Positions 25,288-33,812 of a DNA stretch of 64,000 bases are shown here, piece after piece. The notes beneath the pieces are model-generated. The model did no database searches. It saw nothing but the letters and a program-made list of their open reading frames with translations, and had not been told where the DNA came from. Within the stretch, counting starts at the first letter, position 1. Every line of letters starts with the position of its first letter. Source of the DNA: Bradyrhizobium yuanmingense (GTDB taxonomy: Bacteria; Pseudomonadota; Alphaproteobacteria; Rhizobiales; Xanthobacteraceae); NCBI RefSeq assembly GCF_029167105.1, contig NZ_JARFML010000008.1:124001-188000 (forward strand), read 5' to 3'. The position numbers and the translations under genes were made by a program.

Positions 25288-25786
25288 GGTGTACGCGTTC
25301 GGTGATTGGACGCCAGTTCGCCAGGAAGAAGCGTAGCCTTCAACAAGGTAAAATAGACTTATTCGAGGTAGGTAATTTGTTACCGAGTTGCGCCCGAGTG
25401 AGGCGCGTGGATGTACAGATTCTGCAAAAGAAAGGCGAAATCCTCCATGCACGCGATCCTTCGCATTTCTGGACTTGATGCGAGGCTCGCGACAACATGG
25501 CTTGGTCCGCGGGCAGGGGTTTTCGTTGACAAGTCCATTTTGTTTGTACATTCGTACAAATGAAGGCGGTGCTCGAGCTACTCCGATGCGGTGGCACCGC
25601 GTCCAGTCGATCGGTCTTCTGGACACTCGGGCTGTGCCGAAGGGCCGCCGAACGTCCGATTGACAAGCAAGGCGCGAAAGACGCCCATGTGGCGCTGCCA
25701 GGGCACTTGCGGCAGCTAAGGTGAAGGCAAGGGCCGGGCACTCGGTCCAGGGCACAAGAGTCAGGAATGAAGGGGAGGGACATCAG
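25288..25786. promoter_or_regulatory. divergent regulatory region upstream of the second Liv operon
   Basis: No gene is supported in these 499 bases. The part from 25340 to 25560 is richer in A and T than its surroundings. It contains a small dyad GGTAA-TTTG-TTACC at 25371-25384 and the promoter/operator listed at 25526-25560. The stretch 25400-25520 shows nothing I can name. Confidence 0.55.
25526..25560 (+). promoter_or_regulatory. putative promoter with overlapping operator TTTGTAC-ATTC-GTACAAA
   Basis: A consensus -35 TTGACA (25526-25531) is followed at -10 distance by a perfect dyad with 7-base arms (25543-25549 and 25554-25560). The dyad covers the expected -10 region, so a bound protein would block initiation, as with TetR- or GntR-type repressors. 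The next gene downstream is the binding-protein gene at 25787, leaving a leader of about 220 bases. Confidence 0.55.
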
Positions 25787-26977
25787 ATGTTCGAACGCAA
25801 ACAACTGTCGCATAAGGCGACTTGGGCCGCCGCGGTTGCGGCCATTGCAGGCCTTGCCGGCCTCGCGCCTGCGAAGGCCCAGGACAGCGTCAAGATCGGG
25901 CTGATCCTGCCGATGACCGGCGGCCAGGCCTCGACCGGCAAGCAGATCGAGAACGCGATCAAGCTCTACATGCAGCAGAAGGGCGACACTGTCGCCGGCA
26001 AGAAGATCGAGATCATCGTCAAGGACGACGCCGCGATCCCGGACAAGACCAAGACCGCCGCTCAGGAGCTGATCGTCAACGACAAGGTCAATTTCATCGC
26101 CGGCTTCGGCGTGACGCCGGCCGCGCTCGCCGCCGCGCCGCTGGCCACCCAGGCCAAGATTCCGGAAGTCGTGATGGCGGCCGGCACCTCCATCATCACC
26201 GAGCGCTCGCCCTATATCGTGCGCACCAGCTTCACGCTGGCGCAGTCCTCGACCATCATCGGCGATTGGGCGGTGAAGAACGGCATCAAGAAGGTCGCGA
26301 CGCTGACTTCGGACTACGCGCCGGGCAACGACGCGCTCAACTTCTTCAAGCAGCATTTCACGGCCGGCGGCGGTGAGGTGGTGGAAGAGGTCAAGGTGCC
26401 GCTACAGAACCCCGACTTCGCCCCGTTCCTGCAGCGCATGAAGGACGCAAAGCCGGATGCGATCTTCGTGTTCGTGCCGGCGGGCCAGGGCGGCAACTTC
26501 ATGAAGCAATATGCCGAGCGTGGCCTCGACAAGGCCGGCATCAAGGTGATCGGGCCGGGCGACGTCACCGACGACGATCTGCTCAACAACATGGGCGACG
26601 CCGTGCTCGGCACGGTCACCGCGCATCTCTATTCCGCGGCGCACCCCTCGCAGATGAACAAGGATTTCGTCGCGGCCTACAAGAAGGCCTTCGGCAACCG
26701 TCCGGGCTTCATGGCCGTGGGCGGCTATGACGGCATTCACCTGATCTACGAGGCGCTGAAGAAGACAGGTGGCGACACCAACGGCGACAAGCTGATCGAG
26801 GCCATGAAGGGCCAGAAGTGGGAGAGCCCGCGCGGTCCGATCTCGATCGACCCCGAGACCCGCGACATCGTGCAGAACATCTACATCCGCAAGGTCGAGA
26901 AAGTGGATGGCGAACTCTACAACGTCGAGTTCGCGACCTTCGAGGCCGTCAAGGATCTCGGCAAGACCAAGAAGTGA
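25787..26977 (+). CDS. livK: Liv-type ABC transporter substrate-binding protein
   Basis: A 396-residue periplasmic binding protein. The signal peptide runs to about GLAPAKAQ, followed by SVKIGLILPMTGGQASTGKQ, which is typical of amide/urea/aromatic-binding LivK relatives. Later segments are AGTSIITERSPYIVRTSFT and MAVGGYDGIHLIYEALKK. AGGGGAGGG lies ahead of the ATG. It heads a five-gene transporter set and a MetE-like gene. The ligand is not evident. Confidence 0.9.
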   Translation: MFERKQLSHKATWAAAVAAIAGLAGLAPAKAQDSVKIGLILPMTGGQASTGKQIENAIKLYMQQKGDTVAGKKIEIIVKDDAAIPDKTKTAAQELIVNDKVNFIAGFGVTPAALAAAPLATQAKIPEVVMAAGTSIITERSPYIVRTSFTLAQSSTIIGDWAVKNGIKKVATLTSDYAPGNDALNFFKQHFTAGGGEVVEEVKVPLQNPDFAPFLQRMKDAKPDAIFVFVPAGQGGNFMKQYAERGLDKAGIKVIGPGDVTDDDLLNNMGDAVLGTVTAHLYSAAHPSQMNKDFVAAYKKAFGNRPGFMAVGGYDGIHLIYEALKKTGGDTNGDKLIEAMKGQKWESPRGPISIDPETRDIVQNIYIRKVEKVDGELYNVEFATFEAVKDLGKTKK

Positions 26978-26994
26978 CGCGCAAAAGCGCGTCA

Positions 26995-27118
26995 TCCCCG
27001 AGCGCGCTTAGCGCGCATCGGGGACCCTTTGCTCCGCGTCATGCCCGGGCCTGACCCGGGCATCCAAGCGGAAGCCTAGACAAGAACGTGGATGGCCGGG
27101 ACAAGCCCGGCCATGACG
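26995..27118. repeat. two adjacent intergenic inverted repeats
   Basis: First, TCCCCGA (26995-27001) pairs with TCGGGGA (27018-27024) around an inner GCGCGC/GCGCGC stem. Second, arms at 27037-27065 and 27089-27118 pair, starting CGTCATGCCCGGG and ending GGCCATGACG. Both lie between livK and livH, where hairpins often allow higher expression of the binding protein than of the permeases. Confidence 0.75.
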
Positions 27119-27136
27119 GACAACCCAGGCTGAGAC

Positions 27137-28006
27137 ATGACCGCAATCCTTACCAACCTGTTCGATGGCGTCGCTTACGGCATGCTGCTGTTCGTGCTCG
27201 CCTGCGGGCTCGCGGTCACGCTCGGCCTGATGAACTTCGTCAATCTCGCCCACGGCGCCTTCGCGATGGCGGGGGGCTATATCTGCATGGTGCTGGTCAA
27301 CCGGATGGGTTGGCCGTTCTTCGCCGCCCTGCCGCTCGCTTTCGTCTCCTCGGCCGTAATCGGCATCGCGCTCGAACGGACGCTGTACCGTCATCTCTAC
27401 GCCCGCAGCCATCTCGACCAGGTGCTGTTCACGATAGGCCTGACCTTCATGTCGGTGGCAGTCGTCGATTATATCCAGGGATCCTCGCGGGTCTTCATCA
27501 ATTTGCCCGCCGCGCTCCAAGGCCAGTTCGATCTGTTCGGAGTCGGTATCGGCCGCTACCGGCTGATGATCATCGTGATCTGCGGCCTGCTGACCATCGC
27601 GCTTCAAATGGTGCTGGCGAAGACGCGTTTCGGCAGCCGCCTGCGGGCGGCGGTCGATGACCCCCGCGCCGCGAGCGGTCTCGGCATCAACGTGCCGCAG
27701 GTATTCGCCTTCACCTTTGCCTTCGGTTGCGGGCTCGCCGGCCTCGGCGGCGCGCTCAGCGCCGAGATCCTCGGCCTCGACCCGTATTTCCCGCTGAAGT
27801 TCATGATCTACTTCCTGATCGTGGTCACCGTCGGCGGCTCGTCCTCGATAACTGGCCCGTTCCTCGCCTCGCTGCTGCTCGGCATCGGCGACGTCGCCGG
27901 CAAGTATTACGTGCCGAAGATGGGCCCCTTCGTGATCTACACCATGATGATCGTGATCCTGATCTGGCGCCCGAACGGCCTGTTCGGCCGCACGGCCGCG
28001 CGTTGA
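27137..28006 (+). CDS. livH: Liv-type ABC transporter permease (LivH)
   Basis: A 289-residue permease with about eight spans. LivH marks are NLFDGVAYGMLLFVLACGLA, LMNFVNLAHGAFAMAGGY and the C-terminal VVTVGGSSSITGPFLASLLLG loop. It lies nine bases before livM, so the two are surely cotranscribed. It pairs with the LivM and the ATPases that follow. Confidence 0.92.
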   Translation: MTAILTNLFDGVAYGMLLFVLACGLAVTLGLMNFVNLAHGAFAMAGGYICMVLVNRMGWPFFAALPLAFVSSAVIGIALERTLYRHLYARSHLDQVLFTIGLTFMSVAVVDYIQGSSRVFINLPAALQGQFDLFGVGIGRYRLMIIVICGLLTIALQMVLAKTRFGSRLRAAVDDPRAASGLGINVPQVFAFTFAFGCGLAGLGGALSAEILGLDPYFPLKFMIYFLIVVTVGGSSSITGPFLASLLLGIGDVAGKYYVPKMGPFVIYTMMIVILIWRPNGLFGRTAAR

Positions 28007-28014
28007 GTTCGCCG

Positions 28015-29043
28015 ATGAGCGCTGCTTCTGACGTCGGCTTCCATGCCCAGCGCCAGGCGCGCTGGCACTACGGCGAAATCGCCTTCTGGCTGATCGTGCT
28101 GGCCTGCGGTTTCGCATTTCCGTCGCGCTATCTGATCATGACCGACATCCTGCGCCTTGCGCTGTTCGCGATGTCGCTCGATCTCATCCTCGGCTATGCC
28201 GGCATCGTTTCGCTGGGCCATGCCGCCTTCTTCGGCGTCGGCGCCTATGCTGCGGGGCTGCTGGCGCTGCACGGCATCGTCAAGGAGCCCGTGCTGGCGC
28301 TGATCGTCGCCGGCCTTGCCGCCATGGTGCTCGGCTTTGCCACCAGCTTTCTGGTGATCCGCGGCGTCGACCTGACGCGCCTGATGGTGACGCTCGGCAT
28401 TGCGTTGCTGCTGGAAGCGCTCGCCGAGCGCTTCTCCAACATCACCGGTGGGACCGACGGCCTGCAGGGCATCGAGATGCAGCCGATCTTCGGCGAGATC
28501 CCGTTCGACATGTTCGGCAAGGCCGGCTTCTTCTATTCGCTGGCCGTGTTGTTCCTGCTGTTCCTGTTCGCCCGCCGCGTCGTGCATTCCCCGTTCGGCC
28601 TGTCGTTGCGCGCCATCAAGAACAATCCCCTCCGCGCCGCCGCCATTGGCATTCCGGTCAACCGTCGCCTGATCGCGATCTATACGCTGGCCGCGTTCTA
28701 TGCCGGCATTGCGGGCGCGCTGTTCACCCAGACGACCGCGATTGCCTCGCTGGACGTGTTTTCCATGGAACGCTCCGCCGACCTGATGCTGGTGCTGGTC
28801 ATGGGCGGCACCGGCTATCTCTACGGCGGGCTGATCGGCGCGGTGATCTTCCGCATGCTCCAGGAATTGTTCTCGACCATCACGCCGCAATACTGGCAGT
28901 TCTGGATCGGCCTCGTGCTGGTCGTGATCGTGCTGGTCGGCCGCCAGCGCCTGCATCGCTGGGTGCTGTATGTGCCGAACCTGATCATCAGGCGGATTGC
29001 GGGGCGCAAGGCGATCGTTGCCGTGCCGGAGAGCGATTCATGA
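28015..29043 (+). CDS. livM: Liv-type ABC transporter permease (LivM)
   Basis: A 342-residue permease. After a soluble N-terminus of about 20 residues comes LALFAMSLDLILGYAGIVSLG with GHAAFFGVGAYAAG, the LivM signature, and later VLVMGGTGYLYGGLIG. ATG at 28015 was chosen because it directly follows the livH stop. Its stop overlaps the ATG of livG by four bases. Confidence 0.92.
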   Translation: MSAASDVGFHAQRQARWHYGEIAFWLIVLACGFAFPSRYLIMTDILRLALFAMSLDLILGYAGIVSLGHAAFFGVGAYAAGLLALHGIVKEPVLALIVAGLAAMVLGFATSFLVIRGVDLTRLMVTLGIALLLEALAERFSNITGGTDGLQGIEMQPIFGEIPFDMFGKAGFFYSLAVLFLLFLFARRVVHSPFGLSLRAIKNNPLRAAAIGIPVNRRLIAIYTLAAFYAGIAGALFTQTTAIASLDVFSMERSADLMLVLVMGGTGYLYGGLIGAVIFRMLQELFSTITPQYWQFWIGLVLVVIVLVGRQRLHRWVLYVPNLIIRRIAGRKAIVAVPESDS

Positions 29044-29795
29044 CCATCGCGCTCGAAACCCAAAATCTCGAGAAGCAGTTCGGCGGCCTGCGCGTCACCC
29101 GCGATCTGTCTTTGAAGGTCGAGCAGGGCGCCCGCCACGCGCTGATCGGCCCGAACGGTGCCGGCAAGACCACGGTCATCAACCAGCTCACCGGCGTGCT
29201 GAAGCCGAACGCAGGCCGCATCCTGCTCGAAGGTCAGGACATCACCGATCTACCGGTGCACAAGCGCGTGCTGCGCGGACTGTCGCGCACGTTCCAGATC
29301 AACCAGCTCTATCCGGACCTGACTCCCCTGGAGACCATCGGGCTCGCGGTCTCCGAGCGCCTCGGCCATGGCGGCGACTGGTGGCGACGGATGGGCACGC
29401 GCAGTGACGTCAATGGCGAGACCGCCGATCTGCTCTCCCGCTTCCATCTGCTCGACGTCATGAACGAAGAGACCGTGACGCTGCCCTACGGCAAGCAGCG
29501 CCTGCTCGAGATCGCGGTGGCCATTGCGGCTAAGCCGCGCGTGCTGCTGCTCGACGAGCCCGCCGCCGGCGTGCCCGAGAGCGAGCGCCACGACATTCTC
29601 GCCGTCGTGGGCAGCCTGCCGCGGGACGTCACCGTGCTCCTGATCGAGCACGACATGGACCTCGTGTTCTCCTTTGCTGATCGCATCTCGGTGCTGGTCT
29701 CGGGCGCGCTGCTGACCGAAGGCCCGCCCGAAGAGGTCGCGCGCGATCCGCAGGTGAAGGCGGTCTATCTCGGCGAGGAGGCGGTCGATGTCTGA
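29040..29795 (+). CDS. livG: Liv-type ABC transporter ATP-binding protein (LivG)
   Basis: A 251-residue ATPase: Walker A GPNGAGKTT, SRTFQINQLYPDLTPLE, signature LPYGKQRLLEIAVAIA and Walker B VLLLDEPAAGVPESE. The start overlaps livM (ATGA) and the end overlaps livF by eight bases. Confidence 0.92.
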   Translation: MTIALETQNLEKQFGGLRVTRDLSLKVEQGARHALIGPNGAGKTTVINQLTGVLKPNAGRILLEGQDITDLPVHKRVLRGLSRTFQINQLYPDLTPLETIGLAVSERLGHGGDWWRRMGTRSDVNGETADLLSRFHLLDVMNEETVTLPYGKQRLLEIAVAIAAKPRVLLLDEPAAGVPESERHDILAVVGSLPRDVTVLLIEHDMDLVFSFADRISVLVSGALLTEGPPEEVARDPQVKAVYLGEEAVDV

Positions 29796-30504
29796 CCTGC
29801 TCGCGATCGATTCGCTTCGCGCCGGCTACGGCGAGGCGGTGGTGCTGCCGAAGATGACGCTCCGTCTCGCCGAAGGACAGGTGCTGGCGCTGCTCGGGCG
29901 CAACGGCACCGGCAAGACCACGCTGATCAACTCCATCGTCGGCGTCACGCGTCGCTTCGCAGGCTCCATTGCGCTGGCCGGCACTGATGTCACGGCGATG
30001 CGGCCCGACCAGCGGGCGCGCGCCGGCATCGGCTGGGTGCCGCAGGAGCGCAACATCTTCCGCTCGTTGACGGTGGAAGAGAACATGACCGCGGTGGCGC
30101 AGCCCGGTCCCTGGACGGTCGAGAAGGTCTACGAGATGTTCCCGCGGCTGAAGGAGCGGCGGAGCAATTTCGGCAACCAGCTCTCCGGCGGCGAGCAGCA
30201 GATGCTGGCGATCGGTCGCGCGCTCACCCTCAACCCGAAGGTCCTGCTTCTGGACGAGCCGACCGAGGGCCTTGCGCCCATCGTCGTCGAGGAACTCTTG
30301 AAGGCGATCGGGACCATCACCCGGTCCGGAGGTATCTGCTCGATCATCGTCGAACAGAATGCCCAAAAGATTCTGGGGCTCGCCGACCGCGTTGTGATAT
30401 TGGAGCGCGGAACGATCGTCCACGACGCTCCGAGCGCCGCACTGAAGACCGATCCCTCTGTCCTGGAACGCCATCTCGGCGTCGCCAGGGCGAGCGCCCA
30501 CTAA
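29788..30504 (+). CDS. livF: Liv-type ABC transporter ATP-binding protein (LivF)
   Basis: A 238-residue ATPase with Walker A GRNGTGKTT, WVPQERNIFRSLTVEENM, signature LSGGEQQMLAIGRAL and Walker B VLLLDEPTEGLAP. It is the second ATPase of the transporter, and its end is 19 bases before the MetE-like gene, so that gene is probably in the same transcript. Confidence 0.92.
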   Translation: MSDLLAIDSLRAGYGEAVVLPKMTLRLAEGQVLALLGRNGTGKTTLINSIVGVTRRFAGSIALAGTDVTAMRPDQRARAGIGWVPQERNIFRSLTVEENMTAVAQPGPWTVEKVYEMFPRLKERRSNFGNQLSGGEQQMLAIGRALTLNPKVLLLDEPTEGLAPIVVEELLKAIGTITRSGGICSIIVEQNAQKILGLADRVVILERGTIVHDAPSAALKTDPSVLERHLGVARASAH

Positions 30505-30523
30505 GATGTCCAGGGAGTGACAC

Positions 30524-31642
30524 ATGCAGCGAACCAAAGCCCCCTTCCGCGCCGACGAGGTTGGCAGCCTCCTGCGTCCGCCCAAGATCAAGGAAGCCCG
30601 CAGCCGGCTGGAGAAGGGCGAGATCTCGGCCGATGATCTGCGCAAGATCGAGGACATGGAGATCGAGAAGGTCGTGCACAAGCAGGCCTCGATCGGGCTG
30701 AAGCTCGCGACCGACGGCGAATTCCGCCGCTCCTGGTGGCATTTCGATTTCCTGGCCAAGCTCACGGGCTGCGAGCTGTTTCACCCCGACACCGGCATCC
30801 AGTTCACGGGCGTGCAGACCCGTCACGATGCGGTCCGCGTCATCGGCAAGCTCGACTTTCCCGACAGCCACCCGATGCTGGACCACTTCCGCTTCCTGAA
30901 GAAGGTCGCCGACCAGGCCCACGTCACCGCCAAGATGACGATCCCTTCGCCTGCGGTGCTCCACTTCCGCGGCGGGCGCAAGTCGATCTCCAAGGACGTC
31001 TATCCCGATCTCGATGCCTTCTACGAAGATCTCGGCAAGACCTACCGCAAGGCCGTGAAGGCGTTCTACGACGCTGGCTGCCGCTATCTCCAGTTCGACG
31101 ATACTGTCTGGGCCTATCTCTGCTCGCAGGACGAATTGCAGAAGGCGCGCGAGCGCGGCGATAACCCGGATGGCCTGCAGCAGATCTATGCCCGCGTCAT
31201 CAACTACGCGCTGGCGGAGAAGCCGGCCGACATGGTGGTGACGACCCACGTCTGCCGCGGCAATTTCCGCTCGACCTGGATTTCTTCGGGCGGCTACGAG
31301 CCGGTGGCCGAGACCATGCTCGCCGGCACCAATTACGACGGCTACTTCCTGGAGTACGACAGCGACCGCGCCGGCGGCTTCGAGCCGCTGCGCTTCCTGC
31401 CCAAGGGCAACAAGGTCGTCGTGGTCGGCGTCATCACCTCGAAGTTCGGCGAGCTCGAGAAGAAGGACGACATCAAGCGCCGCCTGGAAGAAGCCGCCAA
31501 GTTCGCGCCCTTGGAGCAGCTCGCACTGTCGCCGCAATGCGGCTTTGCCTCGACGGAAGAGGGCAACATCCTCTCCGAGGAGGAGCAATGGGCCAAGCTC
31601 AGCCTCGCGGTCGAGATCGCGAAGGAAGTGTGGGGCAATTGA
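30524..31642 (+). CDS. MetE-like cobalamin-independent methyltransferase (C-terminal-domain type)
   Basis: A 372-residue homologue of the catalytic C-terminal barrel of methionine synthase MetE. Zinc ligands are visible as THVCRGNF (His and Cys) and LSPQCGFAS (Cys); substrate-site segments DGEFRR and QFDDTVWAYL are also present. It lacks the N-terminal barrel that binds polyglutamyl folate in full MetE (about 750 residues), so it may use another methyl donor. It directly follows the Liv operon, and metK and ahcY lie downstream, which suggests methyl transfer to homocysteine or a related thiol from an imported compound. This is inference from context. Confidence 0.85.
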   Translation: MQRTKAPFRADEVGSLLRPPKIKEARSRLEKGEISADDLRKIEDMEIEKVVHKQASIGLKLATDGEFRRSWWHFDFLAKLTGCELFHPDTGIQFTGVQTRHDAVRVIGKLDFPDSHPMLDHFRFLKKVADQAHVTAKMTIPSPAVLHFRGGRKSISKDVYPDLDAFYEDLGKTYRKAVKAFYDAGCRYLQFDDTVWAYLCSQDELQKARERGDNPDGLQQIYARVINYALAEKPADMVVTTHVCRGNFRSTWISSGGYEPVAETMLAGTNYDGYFLEYDSDRAGGFEPLRFLPKGNKVVVVGVITSKFGELEKKDDIKRRLEEAAKFAPLEQLALSPQCGFASTEEGNILSEEEQWAKLSLAVEIAKEVWGN

Positions 31643-31661
31643 GGGCCCACAACTGGCAGAG

Positions 31662-31805
31662 CTCGTGTCCCGGACGCGCAGCAACGCTCTTAGCGTTGCT
31701 GCGCAGATCCGGGACCCACCCTGCTACGCCTGCCGCGGGGTGGGTGTGGACCCCGGCTCTGCAGCGCACCGCTGAAGAAGCGCTACGCTGCGTCCGGGGC
31801 ACGAG
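31662..31805. repeat. intergenic inverted repeat with an inner perfect hairpin
   Basis: The outer arms, CTCGTGTCCCGGACGC at the left and GCGTCCGGGGCACGAG at the right, pair with one mismatch. Inside the left half a perfect hairpin GCGCAGCAACGCT / AGCGTTGCTGCGC (31675-31703) is present. The element separates the MetE-like gene from the convergent broken TPR gene and may end transcription from both sides. Confidence 0.75.
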
Positions 31806-31811
31806 AGAACT

Positions 31812-32243
31812 TCACTTCTCCGCCAGATAGACCTCACCCAGCAGCGACGAGTTCTGGAACGAGAACGCCGATTTCGGATCGGCCTTGATCGCCATGTCGT
31901 AGTCGGCGATCGCGATGTCGTCGCGCTCGTCGTAATAGGCCGGGCCGCGGAGGTTATAGACCGCCTGGCTCGGCTGCAGCCGGACCGCGTCCGTCGCTTC
32001 AGTGATGACCTTGGTGTAATCGCCTTTCTTGTTCCAGCCAACCGCGCGTCAGAAATAGACGGTGGCGAGTTGCTCGCCCTTGAAGACCTTCCGCGCGATG
32101 ATCTTGGTGCAGGGGGCGGCCATCTTGTCCGCCGGCGTGGTCTCGGTGGTGCAGAGCGGGCCGAGCTGGTTGCGCGGCTGCGCCACCGCCGGCGCGACCA
32201 GTCCGCGAGCAGAGAGGCAGAGCGTGTCGAGGAGGCGGCGCAT
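31812..32243 (-). pseudogene. secreted TPR-repeat protein gene broken by an in-frame TGA
   Basis: Read from ATG 32243, the frame gives a signal-peptide-like start (MRRLLDTLCL, then APAVAQ) and a Cys-containing region ending LATVYF, then TGA at 32049-32051. Beyond this stop the same frame continues 78 codons without interruption as a clear tetratricopeptide pair (GDYTKVITEATDAVRLQPSQ, YDERDDIAIADYDMAIK) and ends YLAEK at a TGA at 31812-31814. The codon at the stop normally encodes a TPR-loop residue. A single base change in an otherwise intact gene is the simplest reading; readthrough or a sequencing error is possible. Confidence 0.75.
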
Positions 32244-32396
32244 GGTCTCATGCGAGGAGGGGCGCTCGTTTGTTGCCCGGCCAGCCGCAGGGGGCAGCTC
32301 TCCGGGCGCACAAAGGCCCCGCATCCGCTATTCCCTGAGTGGGCAGAATTTGCTAAGACGCAAGTCCCAATCCGTCTGCCCACCGATTTCCCACTC

Positions 32397-33752
32397 ATGA
32401 AGAACGACGAAATCCTGAGCCAGATCACCGACTTCTGCCGCAAGGCGGACATGGCGGAATCGACGTTCGGCCGGCGTGCGGTGAACGATGGGAAGCTGGT
32501 GCACCGCCTGCGCGAGGGAAAGCGCATCACCATCGACACGCTGGAGCGGATCCAGGCCTATATGGCGGCGTCGATGGCCGGCGGCGTGCCGCCGCCGCGG
32601 GGGCTTCAGGTGCCGCCCGAGAAGCGCGATCCGCGCGGCAATTTCCGCTTCTTCGAGAACCGCCAGAAATACCTGCTGTTCGTCCACACCTGCAGCGAAA
32701 AGCGGGTGATCGCCGACCGCGTCGCGCTGGAGCTTGCCTCGATCCATCCGCGCCCGCCGGCGCTGCGCCTGTTCGACGCCGGCGTCGGCGACGGCACGGT
32801 GCTGGCGCGGGTGCTGCGCGCCACGCACCAGCGCTTTCCGCACATGCCGTTCTACGTCGCGGGCAAGGAGCTCAGCCTGGAGGATTTGCGCCTGACGCTG
32901 GAGAAGGTGCCGGACCGCATTTTCGAGCACCCGGCATCGGTGTTCGTGTTCACCAACATGTTCTACGCGGAGGCGCCCTGGCTGACCCCAGCATCGCCTG
33001 CTGCAGCCGCTGCCACCGTCTGGCACGAGGTGCCGCTCCGCGGCGCTTCGTCGGGCGAGTTCGAGCAGCAGATCGCGGAGCTGAGGCCGTTTCTGGAGCA
33101 GAACTGGCGCGCTGCGATCAGCCCGCGCACGGCCATGCCGCTCTACGAGCGGCCTGTCGTTCTCGTGCTCTATCGCGACGACCACAGGTTCCTGCTGGAT
33201 TCGACCATTCCGCGGCCGGGCCAGACTGAGGCCAATTTTGACCTCGTCATCGCATCCCAGCCCTACCGGGCCCTGTCATCGGTCAATTTCCGGGCCAAGC
33301 GGATCATTGCACCTCTGGCGCGGGCGCTGCGGCCGGGCGGCAGGCTGATCGGTATCCACTCCCATGGGCAGGATCCGGGCATGGAAATGATCCAGGCGAT
33401 CTGGCCGGGAGAAAATCCTTTCTCAGTCAGCCGTCATGAGCTACTGCGTGCCGTTAAGTATGAACTTGGATCGGTGGGCCGCGACTTAAATTTTAATGCA
33501 TATGCGGACAATCGTTCGATCTTCAGGTATGATATGGAAGCGCTGCCCAACGAGGTCACCGGCACCATCGGAACCTCGACGGCCTTTGCAGCGTGGAATG
33601 CGGCGGTGTATGTCGCTCAGATTGAGGACGACCGATTGGCGGAAATGACTCAAAACGGCCGCACTCTGGATGCCGCCAGGGATGTGCTGCGGAAGTACAA
33701 CGGGCTCTGGTTTCTCGACGAATCCTACGTCATCTCGCGCCGGCGTGATTGA
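32397..33752 (+). CDS. SAM-dependent methyltransferase-like protein with N-terminal HTH-like segment
   Basis: A 451-residue protein. Residues about 1-55 (ILSQITDFCRKADMAESTFG, GKLVHRLREGKRITIDTLERI) resemble a compact DNA-binding or antitoxin-like helical fold. After a basic linker comes a class I methyltransferase-like core with LRLFDAGVGDGTVLARVL as motif I and FDLVIASQPYRAL as the motif IV region; PLARALRPGGRLIGI resembles motif VI. The target is unknown. The gene lies 60 bases before metK and probably shares its transcript, so it sits next to the source of its cofactor. Confidence 0.75.
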   Translation: MKNDEILSQITDFCRKADMAESTFGRRAVNDGKLVHRLREGKRITIDTLERIQAYMAASMAGGVPPPRGLQVPPEKRDPRGNFRFFENRQKYLLFVHTCSEKRVIADRVALELASIHPRPPALRLFDAGVGDGTVLARVLRATHQRFPHMPFYVAGKELSLEDLRLTLEKVPDRIFEHPASVFVFTNMFYAEAPWLTPASPAAAAATVWHEVPLRGASSGEFEQQIAELRPFLEQNWRAAISPRTAMPLYERPVVLVLYRDDHRFLLDSTIPRPGQTEANFDLVIASQPYRALSSVNFRAKRIIAPLARALRPGGRLIGIHSHGQDPGMEMIQAIWPGENPFSVSRHELLRAVKYELGSVGRDLNFNAYADNRSIFRYDMEALPNEVTGTIGTSTAFAAWNAAVYVAQIEDDRLAEMTQNGRTLDAARDVLRKYNGLWFLDESYVISRRRD

Positions 33753-33812
33753 CATCATCAAAAGTAAACATCGCAAACGCCCGCCGGCTGGCGGCGGAAC
33801 AAGGGGTTACTG

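Noticed and set aside
25388..25663. 91-codon frame in the second Liv regulatory region
   Set aside because: No ribosome site or motif, and it covers the promoter and operator.
33753..33812. SAM riboswitch before metK
   Set aside because: The 60-base leader has only a short GC hairpin and does not show the conserved bases I know for SAM-II or SAM/SAH riboswitches. A covariance-model search would settle it.
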